A stretch of 11,115 nucleotides of DNA from an uncultured bacterium (GTDB taxonomy: Bacteria; Verrucomicrobiota; Lentisphaeria; Victivallales; Victivallaceae), in the NCBI GenBank assembly GCA_900551245.1, contig URVC01000086.1, positions 1 to 11,115 of the forward strand. Direction: 5' to 3'. Every line of letters starts with the position of its first letter. Position 1 is the first letter of the stretch. The notes under the pieces are model-generated. The model saw only the letters and a program-made list of their open reading frames with translations. It was not told the origin of the DNA and made no database searches. Of the stretch, positions 1 through 8,348 are shown in pieces. Made by a program: the position numbers and the translations under genes.

Positions 1-93
1 GGCTCAAATAGGGTGGTTAGAATGACGATTTCAAAGAATTATGGGACGGCACTGCTTTTTTTTCCACTTTCTTTCTTGCATTTCCTTTCTTTA

Positions 94-99
94 TATTAT
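94..99 (+). promoter_or_regulatory. candidate -10 box upstream of the AraC-family gene
   Basis: The 144 bp before the AraC-family gene are clearly more AT-rich than the gene. TATTAT at 94-99 (overlapping TATATT at 92-97) is the best -10-like element, about 45 bp before the start codon. TTGCAT at 76-81 is the nearest -35-like hexamer, but its spacing (12 nt to 94) is too short, so this is only a candidate. A pyrimidine-rich tract covers about 54-92. I see nothing else supportable in 1-144. Confidence 0.28.
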
Positions 100-144
100 A
101 CCTTGAAGAAAAGAATATATCTTTGCGAAAACAATCAAAAAACT

Positions 145-1053
145 ATGCGGATTCAATCAAAAAGCGGCAAATCGCATCTGACCGAACAGTTGCAGCGGAT
201 TCCGGTGGACGATGATTTCCCCGTGGGAACTCCGGATTTCAATACGCGGGACGAACACCCGGATATCGGGCCGCATATTCATGACCTGTTTGAAATCGGT
301 TACTGCTTCGACGGAACCGGTCTCTTTTTAATCGGCGACAAGATTCTGCCGTTTAAGGGGGGAGATGCGGTTGTCATCAACACGCACGAGGTGCACATCG
401 CGCGCGGAACTCCCGGAAACACCACGAGCTGGGGATTTCTCCATCTTGACCCGGTTCGTCTGCTGGCGGACAGCATCGGGAGTTATTCTGAAAACCTGCG
501 GTTGTCGCAATATTGCGGTTCTGCGTTCCGGAACATCATTGACGGCGAAGCGTATCCGGAGATCGCGCACTGCATCCTTCAAATTCTTCTGGAAGTCCGC
601 GACCGGCCGGACCATTACCGCTCGATGGTTCGCAGTCTGACCTGGCGGCTCATGCTGCTGCTGAACCGCTACCATCGAGGCGGGGAGTCCTCCGACGCCC
701 CGCGGGACTATCAGGAGATCGAACGCATCATGCCGGCGCTCCGCTACTTGAATGACAACTACAACGAGGAGATCGATGTGGTGAAACTTGCGGAACTCTG
801 TTTTGCGAGTGAATCGAATTTCCGCAAACTGTTTCATCGGGCGATGGGGTGTGCGCCGCAGCCCTATCTGCAGCGGCTGCGGCTCAACGCGGCAGCGACT
901 CTGCTGAAGAATTCATCCGCGTCGGTTCTGGAAATCGCCCAGCGCTGCGGCTACAACAACCTGTCGAATTTCAACCGGCAGTTCCGGGCGCGTTTCGGGG
1001 TATCGCCCCGGGATTACCGAGGAGGTGCCGGCGTGCCGCTTTCCGACCTCTGA
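145..1053 (+). CDS. AraC-family transcriptional regulator (cupin sensor plus HTH_18)
   Basis: This is a DNA-binding regulator of 302 residues, the usual size for the family. Residues about 35-125 form an AraC-type cupin sensor, with a PHIHDLFEIGY stretch at 43-53 and a VVINTHEVHIA strand near 76-86, typical of sugar-sensing members. The C-terminal 100 residues (about 196-292) carry the two helix-turn-helix units; the second has EIAQRCGYNNLSNFNRQF followed by GVSPRDYR, the family signature. The frame stays open upstream to a GTG at 13, but that 44-residue extension is encoded by AT-rich DNA, is hydrophobic and has no homology-like features, so I prefer ATG 145, where the conserved part begins. 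No clear Shine-Dalgarno precedes it. The gene converges on the operon to its right. Whether it controls that operon or a gene left of the window cannot be told; its ligand is unknown. Confidence 0.9.
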   Translation: MRIQSKSGKSHLTEQLQRIPVDDDFPVGTPDFNTRDEHPDIGPHIHDLFEIGYCFDGTGLFLIGDKILPFKGGDAVVINTHEVHIARGTPGNTTSWGFLHLDPVRLLADSIGSYSENLRLSQYCGSAFRNIIDGEAYPEIAHCILQILLEVRDRPDHYRSMVRSLTWRLMLLLNRYHRGGESSDAPRDYQEIERIMPALRYLNDNYNEEIDVVKLAELCFASESNFRKLFHRAMGCAPQPYLQRLRLNAAATLLKNSSASVLEIAQRCGYNNLSNFNRQFRARFGVSPRDYRGGAGVPLSDL

Positions 1054-1152
1054 AAAGGAGCCTGTCGCCTTTCCGAATTCGATATCGAAGAGAAGTTGGT
1101 TATGCTGGCGTTGCGCGTTTGGCCCCGAAAACTGGAGAATGTAAGCAGGTGT

Positions 1153-1195
1153 AAAATGCCCGCTGAATTAGTCGGTAAAAGGATGGCATTTTTTT
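1153..1195 (+). terminator. intrinsic terminator of the AraC-family gene
   Basis: AAAATGCC (1153-1160) pairs perfectly with GGCATTTT (1185-1192) around a 24-nt loop, and the 3' arm runs into seven T residues (1189-1195). It lies 100 bp past the AraC-family stop codon. The reverse strand offers only four T residues, so it favours the + strand but could act weakly in both directions. The long loop is less ideal than a tight hairpin. Confidence 0.6.
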
Positions 1196-1288
1196 ACGAT
1201 GTCGTGTGGTTCAAAGGTGGTGTCCGATATTTTGTGCAAATTTATTCGGAGCGATTGCAGATGACAAGCGTGAGTTGGCACAGCCGAA

Positions 1289-1331
1289 GCAACCGACCGA
1301 CCAGAGAGCTCCGGAGGCGCAGGTCGGTTGC
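1289..1331. repeat. 10-bp inverted repeat in convergent gap
   Basis: GCAACCGACC (1289-1298) is the exact reverse complement of GGTCGGTTGC (1322-1331), with a 23-nt spacer that itself contains the palindrome CTCCGGAG (1309-1316). An outer GAAGC (1286-1290) also matches GCTTC (1341-1345). No T-run follows on either strand, so it is not a standard terminator. It could be a structured 3' end or part of a dispersed repeat. Confidence 0.5.
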
Positions 1332-1353
1332 GCAGGCGGAGCTTCAACCAGCG

Positions 1354-1376
1354 AAAACACCTTCCGGAGACGGTGT
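1354..1376 (-). terminator. probable weak terminator of the LacI-GH2 operon
   Basis: Read on the minus strand, 31 nt past the GH2 stop codon, ACACC pairs with GGTGT (1376-1372 with 1361-1357). A G-A mismatch, two more pairs and a TCCG tetraloop complete the hairpin, which is followed by four T residues. The short T-run and short stem make it a weak call, but its place right after the last operon gene fits. Confidence 0.4.
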
Positions 1377-1406
1377 CGACCTTTCCCGCGCATTCCTGAC
1401 CCGTCG

Positions 1407-4400
1407 TCACCAGCACCAGAAAAAGTAGTTGGTGTATTTCACCGGATCGAATTCCCGGGCGAACGGCACATCGCTGTTGAATCCGGGAAACTCCAGCAGG
1501 ACCGGCCCTGCATGAATGCCGCCCGGGCCGTAATCGTTGTAAACACGAACCGCAATGAAGTTCCGCCCCGGCCGCAATACTCCTTCCGGCAGTTGCCACA
1601 ACCGCGCGCCGCGTCCGCCGCGATGGGCGTTCGAGACGTAGACTGGCTCCGGCATCTTCCGGCCGTTGATGAAGAGTGTTGAACGCTGCTCCTCACGGCG
1701 GAAGGTGAAGATGTCGCGGATTCCGCCGATGTACAGATAGACTTTTCCCTTCGGTATTTCCGGCAGCATCGCCGTCCGGAAATACCAGCCGAAGCCGTCG
1801 TAGGCTGAGCCGGGCGCGGAATTGAAGGCCGGATTGGTCTCCGTTACCCCCTGTTCCTCCCAGACTTTGCCGATCTCGATCGGCCGCGGCACCCGGCCGC
1901 CGAAATTGCCCGTGGCATATCCCCGCTGCTCTCCGCTGCCGTCGGGATCGGTCAGAAAATGCCACTCTCCGCCGGAGAGATCCCACGGAGGAATCGAGAA
2001 GTTCAGCACCCGGCGATTTTCCACCCCCAGCCGGAAAAACAGGATCGACCAGATCCGGTCGATCTTCCGGCGACATTCGGTGCTCCGGACCGAGGCCGGA
2101 TCCCAGGCGCAGAAGAGTTGCCGGACCGATCCCGCGTCACGGGCGAGAAGCGTACCGTACCGACTCCGCTCCGCCCCCGCGGCGGAGAAACTCTTCACTT
2201 CCGGATTCTCAAAACAGTAGAGATCTGCTGTGGTGATTCCGGCAAAATCCCGTGGCACATCGGAATCGGCACCGGGCCGCTCCCCGCGAAACATCGAGGT
2301 TCCGTAAAGACTTTTGAACAGCCAGAGTGGAGAATCCACGGTGCGGATCCGGATCGGTTTCGCCGTAATTCCTCCGGGCAGAACGTCGCACATCGGCAGT
2401 ACCACCAGAGTTCGGACCTCTGCTGGCAGTGTGTCCAGGCCTGTCGCGTCCTCTCCCGCCACCGCAACTGGACTCGCTGGAACCACAGAGATTCCGAGCC
2501 GATGGAGAAAAGCACGTCCTTTCGGCCCGCCGAAGTAACGGACTCCCGGCAGGGATTCCGAAGGTTTCGACGTCAGAAAGTATCGGAAAAGATTTCGCGC
2601 CAACCGCGTTGCGGCAGGATCGATTCCGAGCCTGTCCGTAAGATCAACCTGGCAGAAAATCGCCCGGCCTGCACCGGAGGCGGCTTCCAGCAACGCAGCT
2701 TCGCCCCGATCGAAACCTCCGGTGAGAATCGGCTGAAACGCACCGACCGAAGGAAGCGGCAATACCTTGCCGGCCACCACATTGCGATTGGTCAGGTGCG
2801 GGGTTTCCAGTGCGGCGGACTGACTGTGACGGAAGGAGTCCGGAGGACGTTTCTCTGCCGGCACCGTTCCTGCTCTCCCCCGCCACATGGCAAGGTCCGC
2901 ATCGCACAACCCTTCCAGTACCGGATGGCCGGTATCCGTGGCAAAGAGATGCTCCAGATAGAGCTCTTTCAGACGGTGACCAAACAAGCCGCCGGACTGT
3001 TCCAGTACCAGGAGCTGTCCTCCTCGCAGAAGGAATGACTCCAGCACATCCCGGGCGGGGTCGGCAAAAGCGTTGCGTTCGATTACCAGATGTGAGATCT
3101 CCGCGGGAATCGGTCGATCAAGCGTCAACGTCTCCGCCGCAAGTCCGAGGCGGTGTGTGACCGGTAATTTCTCCACGGTCACTACGCCGAGCCGAAATCT
3201 CCCTGTTGAAACGGGGAGCGTTCCCGGCTCCAAACCGTATTCGGCGCGTAGGAAAATGGTCAGCGCGAAACTCTCTTTTCGAAGAGAGTTCCTGTCATCG
3301 AAAAACTCCAGTTGCAGTTCCGCCGGGACACGCGGTTCTCCCGGTTCGGGAAGCCGGAATTCAAACGGCAGCGCAAAACGTGCGCCCTGCGCGATTCGTT
3401 GATCAAACTTCCGCCGGGCGACTGTTCGCCCCGCCACCTGCAGAGTTACGGTTCCCCGGAAACGGAACTCCCCGGAAGTGTCATTGACCCCGAGCAGCTG
3501 CTTCTTCAGCATTTCGCCGCCGTAGTAGTTGTGGTCGTATCCGGCAGGATCGTCTGCCTCGTTCCCGATGCAGACGAAAAACGGCTGCATTTCATTGAGG
3601 AAGAGAGGTGTAAATCGCGTTGTTTTCGGTTGGAGTACTCCGAGGCCGTAGCGCTCCGGCCAGCTCTCGGCCGCATGGGCGCGCAACCGATAGTAACCGC
3701 TGTTCACACGCATCCAGCCATCCTCCAGCACTTCACCGACCGGGCTGGCGAAGAAGCGTGGATCAAGCCGCCGCCGGTCGGGAAATCCCCGCGGGGAGTC
3801 CGTGTTGACCGGATGCGCCCAGAGATCGTCCGCGATCCACATGCAGAACCCGTCGACGCTGTGGAGCCGGAAGTTCCGCAGCGATTCCCGCATCAACAGC
3901 CATTCCCACTGTCGCCAGTCGGAGAATGCACGGTCGCCCAGGTAGCGGGCGGCACACTCGTAATTCATCAGTCGTTCAACCGGTTCCCGCTGCGGCAGTA
4001 CCTCGAAGGTGTGATCCGGGTGCGTTGTGTCAAAGTTGAGCAAATTACTGACTCCTGCTTCGAAAATATAGAGCGGAAGCTGCGGATTTTTGCGCGCCGC
4101 CCACGGCTCCTGATAGCGACGCCGATCCGAAAGATTGAGGCCGTTGGTCGCATACTGATGGGTAATGCGCATGAATCCCGGCCAGTTTCCGGTCGCCTGT
4201 GCCACATAGCGCCGGGAGGGATCGAGCCGCCGGAAGAGTTCATCCCGCCGAGTCATCAGTCGGAAGATCGTCTGCGCTCTCTCGCCCGAAGGCAGATAGC
4301 TGTCGTCGGTCCGGAAAGGGTCGTGAATGTAACCGTTGATGTCCAGCTGACCGTATTGGTCGCTGAGATAGCCGACCACGGAAGGATGGTTGCGGGTTCG

Positions 4401-6761
4401 TCGGACGAGTTCCGCGGTCTCCCCGTCCGGCGCGGCACGGTCGAATGGTGCGATGGCCACAAACCCCTCCCGATCCAGCAGGTCGAAAATTGGAAAGTTA
4501 TTTCCGTATTCGTTGGCATGAAAATAGATCGCATTGAAGCCGAATTTGCGGAGCTGCCGGAAGCGTCCCGGCTCGATCACTTTCGACGGATTGGTCAGCA
4601 TGCCGGTACGGAAACGGAAAATCTTCCCGTTCAGCAGGAAGTGCGCTCCTTTTGTCTCAAAGGTGCGGAACCCGAATTTCTGCAGCCGCTCCTCGACAAG
4701 TCTGCCCCGGGAGTAAAGCCGCAACCGAAACGTAAAGAGCGTCGGCGATTCGGGTGACCACGGGCGGAAGTCCGCGACTTTTCCGGTAAAGGAAAAGCGC
4801 TCGGCTACCGGACGGCGCGCCATTCGACAGCGGGAGATCCCGGCGGAATCGAGAATGTCCGCCTCCGCCTCGTACGACAGCCCGGTTCCGCGAACCAGCT
4901 CCAGTTGCACATCGAATTCTCCGGTGAGACCGGAGGCCTGTTTCACCCAGAGATCCCGTATCGGCGGCGCAGATTCCGACGATTCCAGATACAGATCCCC
5001 GGTGATACCGCATTTGCCGTTCGCTGCGGAAAAACTCGGATTCACCCGGGTGAAAAGACGCAGCGAAAGCCGGTTCGGTTCTCCGTGGCGAAGCCGGGCC
5101 GGATCAACCGGCAGTTCCGGCTGTTCCAGTGTGAAGCTGCCGAGATACTCGCCGTTGAGAAAACACTCCGCCTCGATATCGAGATAGTCGCACCGCAACC
5201 GCAAATGACGTGTTCGCCAGTTTTCTGGAACAGAGAAGGTACGCTCATACCAGAAGAAACGCCCCTTGGTTCCGCCAAGCGCCGCGTATCCCTCCGGAAC
5301 CGGTACGAGTCCTCGCCCCGGAACCGGCCGCCAGAGCGGCATTGCCCAGCCGATCCCCATCGGCAACGGCGCATAAAGCCACTTCGCCGGATTCGGCGAC
5401 GTCTCCCGGTCCGGGACGCACTGGATTGCCCAGATACCATTGAGATAAAACCGCTCTGCAGTCGCACTGATCGAACGGAGTTCCGACTTCTCCCAGAGCC
5501 GCCGTTCCGGCGCATTCAACTCCTTCGGGAACGGAAAATCAACCGCGACCGCCCCCCAGGTGACGGCCGGTCTGCTCTTTTCGTCGAAAAAGTCAAGATA
5601 TGCGCTTCGAAATCCGGAAATGTTTTGATGAGGCGCAGGATTCTGCGGCGTCACGGAGAAGCGGGTTCCGCCGGAATCACGCAGGCTCAGCGACCAGGCG
5701 AGCCGGTCGCCCCGGACCGGTTTCCAGCCACGCAGCAGTTTGGCGGGAATCGCCGCCTCCAGCACGTAACCCGGGACCGGATTGCCGTTGACCGTGACGT
5801 TTCCCCGGACCAGCCGGGAGCGGATAGAGTCCGCCTTTCCGCCGGGAATCATCGCCTTTCCGCCACCTGCACCACAGTCAAATACAATCTGTACGCCGCA
5901 CGCTTGCAGCGGAGCTCCACGCCGCAACTCGGAGTCGAGCACTCCGGGCGCGAGAAAGAGTTCGATGCTGTCGTTTTCCCACGGTGCATCCGAATGCGTT
6001 CCGCCCCCCGGTGTGGCGTCGGCTACCTCCGCAAGAAAAAAGAGTGTTGTTTCGTTGTACATAAAAGAGAATCTACCGGAGAGTTCTTCCGCAGAACGCC
6101 ACTGCTTCGCCTCGACCAGCTGTGAGGGACGGTCGAGTTTTACCCACACGGGCGGATGCCAGAAATAGAGATTGTCTTCGAATCCCCAGTCCTTACGGTA
6201 TGCTCCGTCAATCTCCACGCCGGCCGTTGGCCGGGGAATCAGGAAACGCTCTTCCGGCAGAAGCAGATTCACTCCTTTGATCTCGATTTCAAACCCCTGT
6301 TTTGTTGTATCAAACTCCCAGAGGCCGAACCCGAGTATCAGCTCCCGCACCCTTCCTGAAAGCGCCGGAGCAAAAGCGTTCCGTTCAAACCGGATGACGC
6401 GGGGCAGCTCTTCCAGTGGACGACCACGGTCATAGTCGGCAGCCGTGCGACCGGTTTCCAGTTGCAGTTCCGGCTTGATTCGAATTTTCCTGTCGGCGGA
6501 GGCTGTGACTTCCAGCGCGGAGAAATCTGCCGCATCAACCGACACATTACAGGGAATGCGCAGCGAAGCATAGGTGATCTTTTTGGCGGTCGGGCCCCCT
6601 GTGATTCGAAACCCGCCGTCCGGCAGTGGAGCAACGGCGATTTCCCGACTGCCGTACCCTTTTGCCTCCGGGACCGCAATCTCCACCGCAACCGCCGGGA
6701 CAAGCCAGCCAGGCATCAGCAGCATCAGAACCTGTGCCGCAACAAAAAAACGAAAGCACAT
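1407..6761 (-). CDS. secreted multidomain GH2-like protein with CBM9-like module (acid/base motif altered)
   Basis: A 1784-residue exported protein. Residues 1-25 are a signal peptide (short n-region, hydrophobic core, AVA|VE cleavage). A CBM9/DOMON-like carbohydrate-binding module covers about 183-393, with WENDSIELFL at 261-270. A glycoside hydrolase 2 core follows: jelly-roll with WYERTFSVP at 504-512 (about 433-598), Ig-like domain (about 603-701) and TIM barrel (about 705-1030). The barrel keeps NHPSVV at 791-796, but the usual Asn-Glu acid/base pair is Asp801-Gln802 (4361-4356); a nucleophile-like Glu901 is present in YIFEAG. Residues about 1188-1590 look like Rossmann/amidotransferase-like domains, and 1593-1758 like a further galactose-binding jelly roll (FINGRKM, AVRVYNDYGPGGI). 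An ATG at 6782 is in frame, but the strong Shine-Dalgarno at 6778-6770 lies between it and ATG 6761, so I choose 6761. Last gene of the operon. Substrate unknown; activity uncertain because of the motif change. Confidence 0.88.
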   Translation of the reverse strand: MCFRFFVAAQVLMLLMPGWLVPAVAVEIAVPEAKGYGSREIAVAPLPDGGFRITGGPTAKKITYASLRIPCNVSVDAADFSALEVTASADRKIRIKPELQLETGRTAADYDRGRPLEELPRVIRFERNAFAPALSGRVRELILGFGLWEFDTTKQGFEIEIKGVNLLLPEERFLIPRPTAGVEIDGAYRKDWGFEDNLYFWHPPVWVKLDRPSQLVEAKQWRSAEELSGRFSFMYNETTLFFLAEVADATPGGGTHSDAPWENDSIELFLAPGVLDSELRRGAPLQACGVQIVFDCGAGGGKAMIPGGKADSIRSRLVRGNVTVNGNPVPGYVLEAAIPAKLLRGWKPVRGDRLAWSLSLRDSGGTRFSVTPQNPAPHQNISGFRSAYLDFFDEKSRPAVTWGAVAVDFPFPKELNAPERRLWEKSELRSISATAERFYLNGIWAIQCVPDRETSPNPAKWLYAPLPMGIGWAMPLWRPVPGRGLVPVPEGYAALGGTKGRFFWYERTFSVPENWRTRHLRLRCDYLDIEAECFLNGEYLGSFTLEQPELPVDPARLRHGEPNRLSLRLFTRVNPSFSAANGKCGITGDLYLESSESAPPIRDLWVKQASGLTGEFDVQLELVRGTGLSYEAEADILDSAGISRCRMARRPVAERFSFTGKVADFRPWSPESPTLFTFRLRLYSRGRLVEERLQKFGFRTFETKGAHFLLNGKIFRFRTGMLTNPSKVIEPGRFRQLRKFGFNAIYFHANEYGNNFPIFDLLDREGFVAIAPFDRAAPDGETAELVRRTRNHPSVVGYLSDQYGQLDINGYIHDPFRTDDSYLPSGERAQTIFRLMTRRDELFRRLDPSRRYVAQATGNWPGFMRITHQYATNGLNLSDRRRYQEPWAARKNPQLPLYIFEAGVSNLLNFDTTHPDHTFEVLPQREPVERLMNYECAARYLGDRAFSDWRQWEWLLMRESLRNFRLHSVDGFCMWIADDLWAHPVNTDSPRGFPDRRRLDPRFFASPVGEVLEDGWMRVNSGYYRLRAHAAESWPERYGLGVLQPKTTRFTPLFLNEMQPFFVCIGNEADDPAGYDHNYYGGEMLKKQLLGVNDTSGEFRFRGTVTLQVAGRTVARRKFDQRIAQGARFALPFEFRLPEPGEPRVPAELQLEFFDDRNSLRKESFALTIFLRAEYGLEPGTLPVSTGRFRLGVVTVEKLPVTHRLGLAAETLTLDRPIPAEISHLVIERNAFADPARDVLESFLLRGGQLLVLEQSGGLFGHRLKELYLEHLFATDTGHPVLEGLCDADLAMWRGRAGTVPAEKRPPDSFRHSQSAALETPHLTNRNVVAGKVLPLPSVGAFQPILTGGFDRGEAALLEAASGAGRAIFCQVDLTDRLGIDPAATRLARNLFRYFLTSKPSESLPGVRYFGGPKGRAFLHRLGISVVPASPVAVAGEDATGLDTLPAEVRTLVVLPMCDVLPGGITAKPIRIRTVDSPLWLFKSLYGTSMFRGERPGADSDVPRDFAGITTADLYCFENPEVKSFSAAGAERSRYGTLLARDAGSVRQLFCAWDPASVRSTECRRKIDRIWSILFFRLGVENRRVLNFSIPPWDLSGGEWHFLTDPDGSGEQRGYATGNFGGRVPRPIEIGKVWEEQGVTETNPAFNSAPGSAYDGFGWYFRTAMLPEIPKGKVYLYIGGIRDIFTFRREEQRSTLFINGRKMPEPVYVSNAHRGGRGARLWQLPEGVLRPGRNFIAVRVYNDYGPGGIHAGPVLLEFPGFNSDVPFAREFDPVKYTNYFFWCW

Positions 6762-6769
6762 AGACGTTG

Positions 6770-6778
6770 CCTTTCCTC
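6770..6778 (-). promoter_or_regulatory. ribosome binding site deciding the GH2 start
   Basis: GAGGAAAGG starts directly after the TGA stop (6781-6779) of the DUF4832 gene and sits 8 nt before ATG 6761. The competing ATG at 6782 overlaps that stop as ATGA and has only TGTAAAAA upstream, without a Shine-Dalgarno. The arrangement favours re-initiation by ribosomes finishing the upstream gene. Confidence 0.75.
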
Positions 6779-8332
6779 TCATTTTTTACAGGAAATACAT
6801 TCCAACCTGGTCTGGAAAAAATTCACACCGTCTCGAAACTCCAGATCGTTCGCGCAGCGGATTGCATATTCCGGGCGTCCGGCGAGTGTTTCAGCTTCGT
6901 CCGGCATGGCAAGGCCTACCCGGTACCGGCCGGGTGGAAGCGTTTCCGGCAGAAGGAATTCCACTTTCAGTTCCTGTTCGATCGCCTCGCCGGTGGTGAA
7001 ATGACACCCGAACCAGCGCTGAATTTCTGTTTGGATCGGAATTTCCACTCGCTCCGCGCCGTTCTCCAGTACCAGATGAACCGGCCGTGGATTGACCGGT
7101 GTGGAAAACCCGCGATTGATCAGGTACACCTTCGCCGAAAACGGTTTCCCGGGGATCAGCACATCGGGCAGCTCCACCCGCTGCAGTTCGATCCGGTAGC
7201 CGAGATGGTCACGGATATATTCGTAATAACTGCGCAGAACCGGCTCTCCCTGTGCGTCAAAGCAATAGTCGGCGGCAAGCGGCATCCCGGCATCGGCAAG
7301 ATCGCGCAGATCGATCGGCACACTCTTCCAGTGATCGATGGAATACTCTTCGAACTGGCCGAGCGAATGGCTGTGAATGATCCCGAACGTATCAAAATGG
7401 TGAAGCGTGAAGTGTCTGGCCGCGGCAAGTCCGGAAACAGCACCGAGCCGATCATGCCAGAGCAGCTCTCCATCCATCGGCAGGAAGCGGCTTTCCCGGG
7501 TGACATAGTCGAACTCGGCTTCCCGATTCGGTTCGCAGAAGGTTCCGGCGTGTCCCGGTCCGGCGAGGCAGCCGTCATTGAAGTGGCCGATGCGGGCGCG
7601 CGGATCAGAGGTAAACGCCAACGCCTCCGGCAATGGCTCCTCACCGTACACCGCTTGTTTGATGCGCGGATACCGAATCATGGTTCGCCGGCTGGCGGGA
7701 AGCACTTCGAGCACTGCGGCAAACAGATCGCGCTGAAAACCGACATCCGAACGAAGATGATGAAACGAGTGATGCCATTCCCCCCACCAGCCGGGAAACC
7801 CGCACTGAAGCGAGTAGATGATGTCGATATTTTTCCGAATCAGCGGTTTCAACTGCTCCAGGTGACGGAGAATGGTTGCCCCGGTCGGACCGATGATGCA
7901 GGGACTCAATTCATAGGCGAACCGCAACAGAACCTTGATGCCGCGGCGGCGGATCTGGAAAAAGAATTCCTCGATATCCTCCAGTTTCGCCGCCGACAGC
8001 GGCCGCCCGTCTGAAAATTTGTTGAGGTAGACATATCCTTGAATGACCGTCAACCCGTCGTAGACACAATAATCCAATTCATCCTGCCACTGACAGTGGC
8101 GGAATTCAACGCCGTCCAGACGGTTGCCGCGGATCATGTCATTGACGCAGGGGGGGGCGAGACAGCGACCGTCCAGCTTGTTGCGTTTCTGGTGGACGGT
8201 GCACATGCCGGCGATCTCGCCGGGAATGGTGCTGGCGTACACTTCGGTGCGGAAGCCACGTTCCGGATTTTTCAACCCCATGCGCCCGCCGAGATCATCC
8301 GGTCGGATTCCGCGAAAAATTTCCTGCTTCAC
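6779..8332 (-). CDS. DUF4874/DUF4832 domain protein, probable TIM-barrel carbohydrate-active protein
   Basis: A 517-residue protein. The N-terminal half matches DUF4874: NPERGFR at 22-28, YVYLNKF at 100-106, GIKVLLRFAY at 131-140 and GFPGWWGEWHHSF at 178-190. The second half matches DUF4832, with LLWHD (290-294) and HFTLHHFD (307-314), closing with a beta-sandwich-like segment (about 385-500). The Trp/Glu/His clusters look like a glycosidase-type active site, but no reaction is established for these families to my knowledge. There is no signal peptide, so the protein is probably cytoplasmic, unlike the next gene product. A Cys/His-rich stretch at about 33-98 (Cys43, 57, 62, 80, 89) separates the first two DUF4874 motifs. 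The start is GTG 8332, set by AGGAGAGGA 7 nt upstream. The stop is followed directly by the Shine-Dalgarno of the GH2 gene. Confidence 0.88.
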   Translation of the reverse strand: MKQEIFRGIRPDDLGGRMGLKNPERGFRTEVYASTIPGEIAGMCTVHQKRNKLDGRCLAPPCVNDMIRGNRLDGVEFRHCQWQDELDYCVYDGLTVIQGYVYLNKFSDGRPLSAAKLEDIEEFFFQIRRRGIKVLLRFAYELSPCIIGPTGATILRHLEQLKPLIRKNIDIIYSLQCGFPGWWGEWHHSFHHLRSDVGFQRDLFAAVLEVLPASRRTMIRYPRIKQAVYGEEPLPEALAFTSDPRARIGHFNDGCLAGPGHAGTFCEPNREAEFDYVTRESRFLPMDGELLWHDRLGAVSGLAAARHFTLHHFDTFGIIHSHSLGQFEEYSIDHWKSVPIDLRDLADAGMPLAADYCFDAQGEPVLRSYYEYIRDHLGYRIELQRVELPDVLIPGKPFSAKVYLINRGFSTPVNPRPVHLVLENGAERVEIPIQTEIQRWFGCHFTTGEAIEQELKVEFLLPETLPPGRYRVGLAMPDEAETLAGRPEYAIRCANDLEFRDGVNFFQTRLECISCKK

Positions 8333-8339
8333 TGAAATG

Positions 8340-8348
8340 TCCTCTCCT
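8340..8348 (-). promoter_or_regulatory. ribosome binding site overlapping the pilin-like stop codon
   Basis: AGGAGAGGA lies 7 nt before GTG 8332 and supports that non-ATG start. Its first two bases belong to the TAG stop codon of the preceding gene (8349-8347), so translation of the two genes is probably coupled. Confidence 0.7.

Larger units (their letters stand above)
1054..1406. other. convergent intergenic region, no convincing gene
   Basis: This 353-bp gap separates the AraC-family gene from the end of the GH2-like gene. It contains a terminator (1153-1195), a 12-bp perfect palindrome TTCGATATCGAA (1078-1089), a 10-bp inverted repeat (1289-1331) and a small hairpin with a T-run serving the minus strand (1354-1376). 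Short reading frames cross it on both strands but run into the GH2 gene in antisense and show no recognisable motif or good ribosome site. It may be a decayed mobile or repeat sequence, which I cannot confirm. Confidence 0.5.

Noticed and set aside
13..144. 44-residue N-terminal extension of the AraC-family protein from GTG 13
   Set aside because: It is encoded by AT-rich, promoter-like DNA, lacks a ribosome site, and precedes the conserved cupin domain without adding a known feature.
1078..1089. Palindrome TTCGATATCGAA after the AraC-family gene
   Set aside because: A perfect 12-bp palindrome, but it lies downstream of a gene with no promoter nearby, and could be chance.
1096..1428. 110-codon frame on the + strand
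   Set aside because: It begins at TTG, crosses the terminator, and its second half is antisense to the end of the GH2 gene; no motif is visible.
1959..6125. Several long + strand frames (359, 481 and 406 codons) opposite the GH2 gene
   Set aside because: They follow the third-position pattern of the GC-rich opposite strand, carry no domain-like motifs or ribosome sites, and overlap a gene with clear domains throughout.
6767..8014. 415-codon frame opposite the DUF4832 gene
   Set aside because: Antisense shadow of a gene with clear family motifs; no independent signals.
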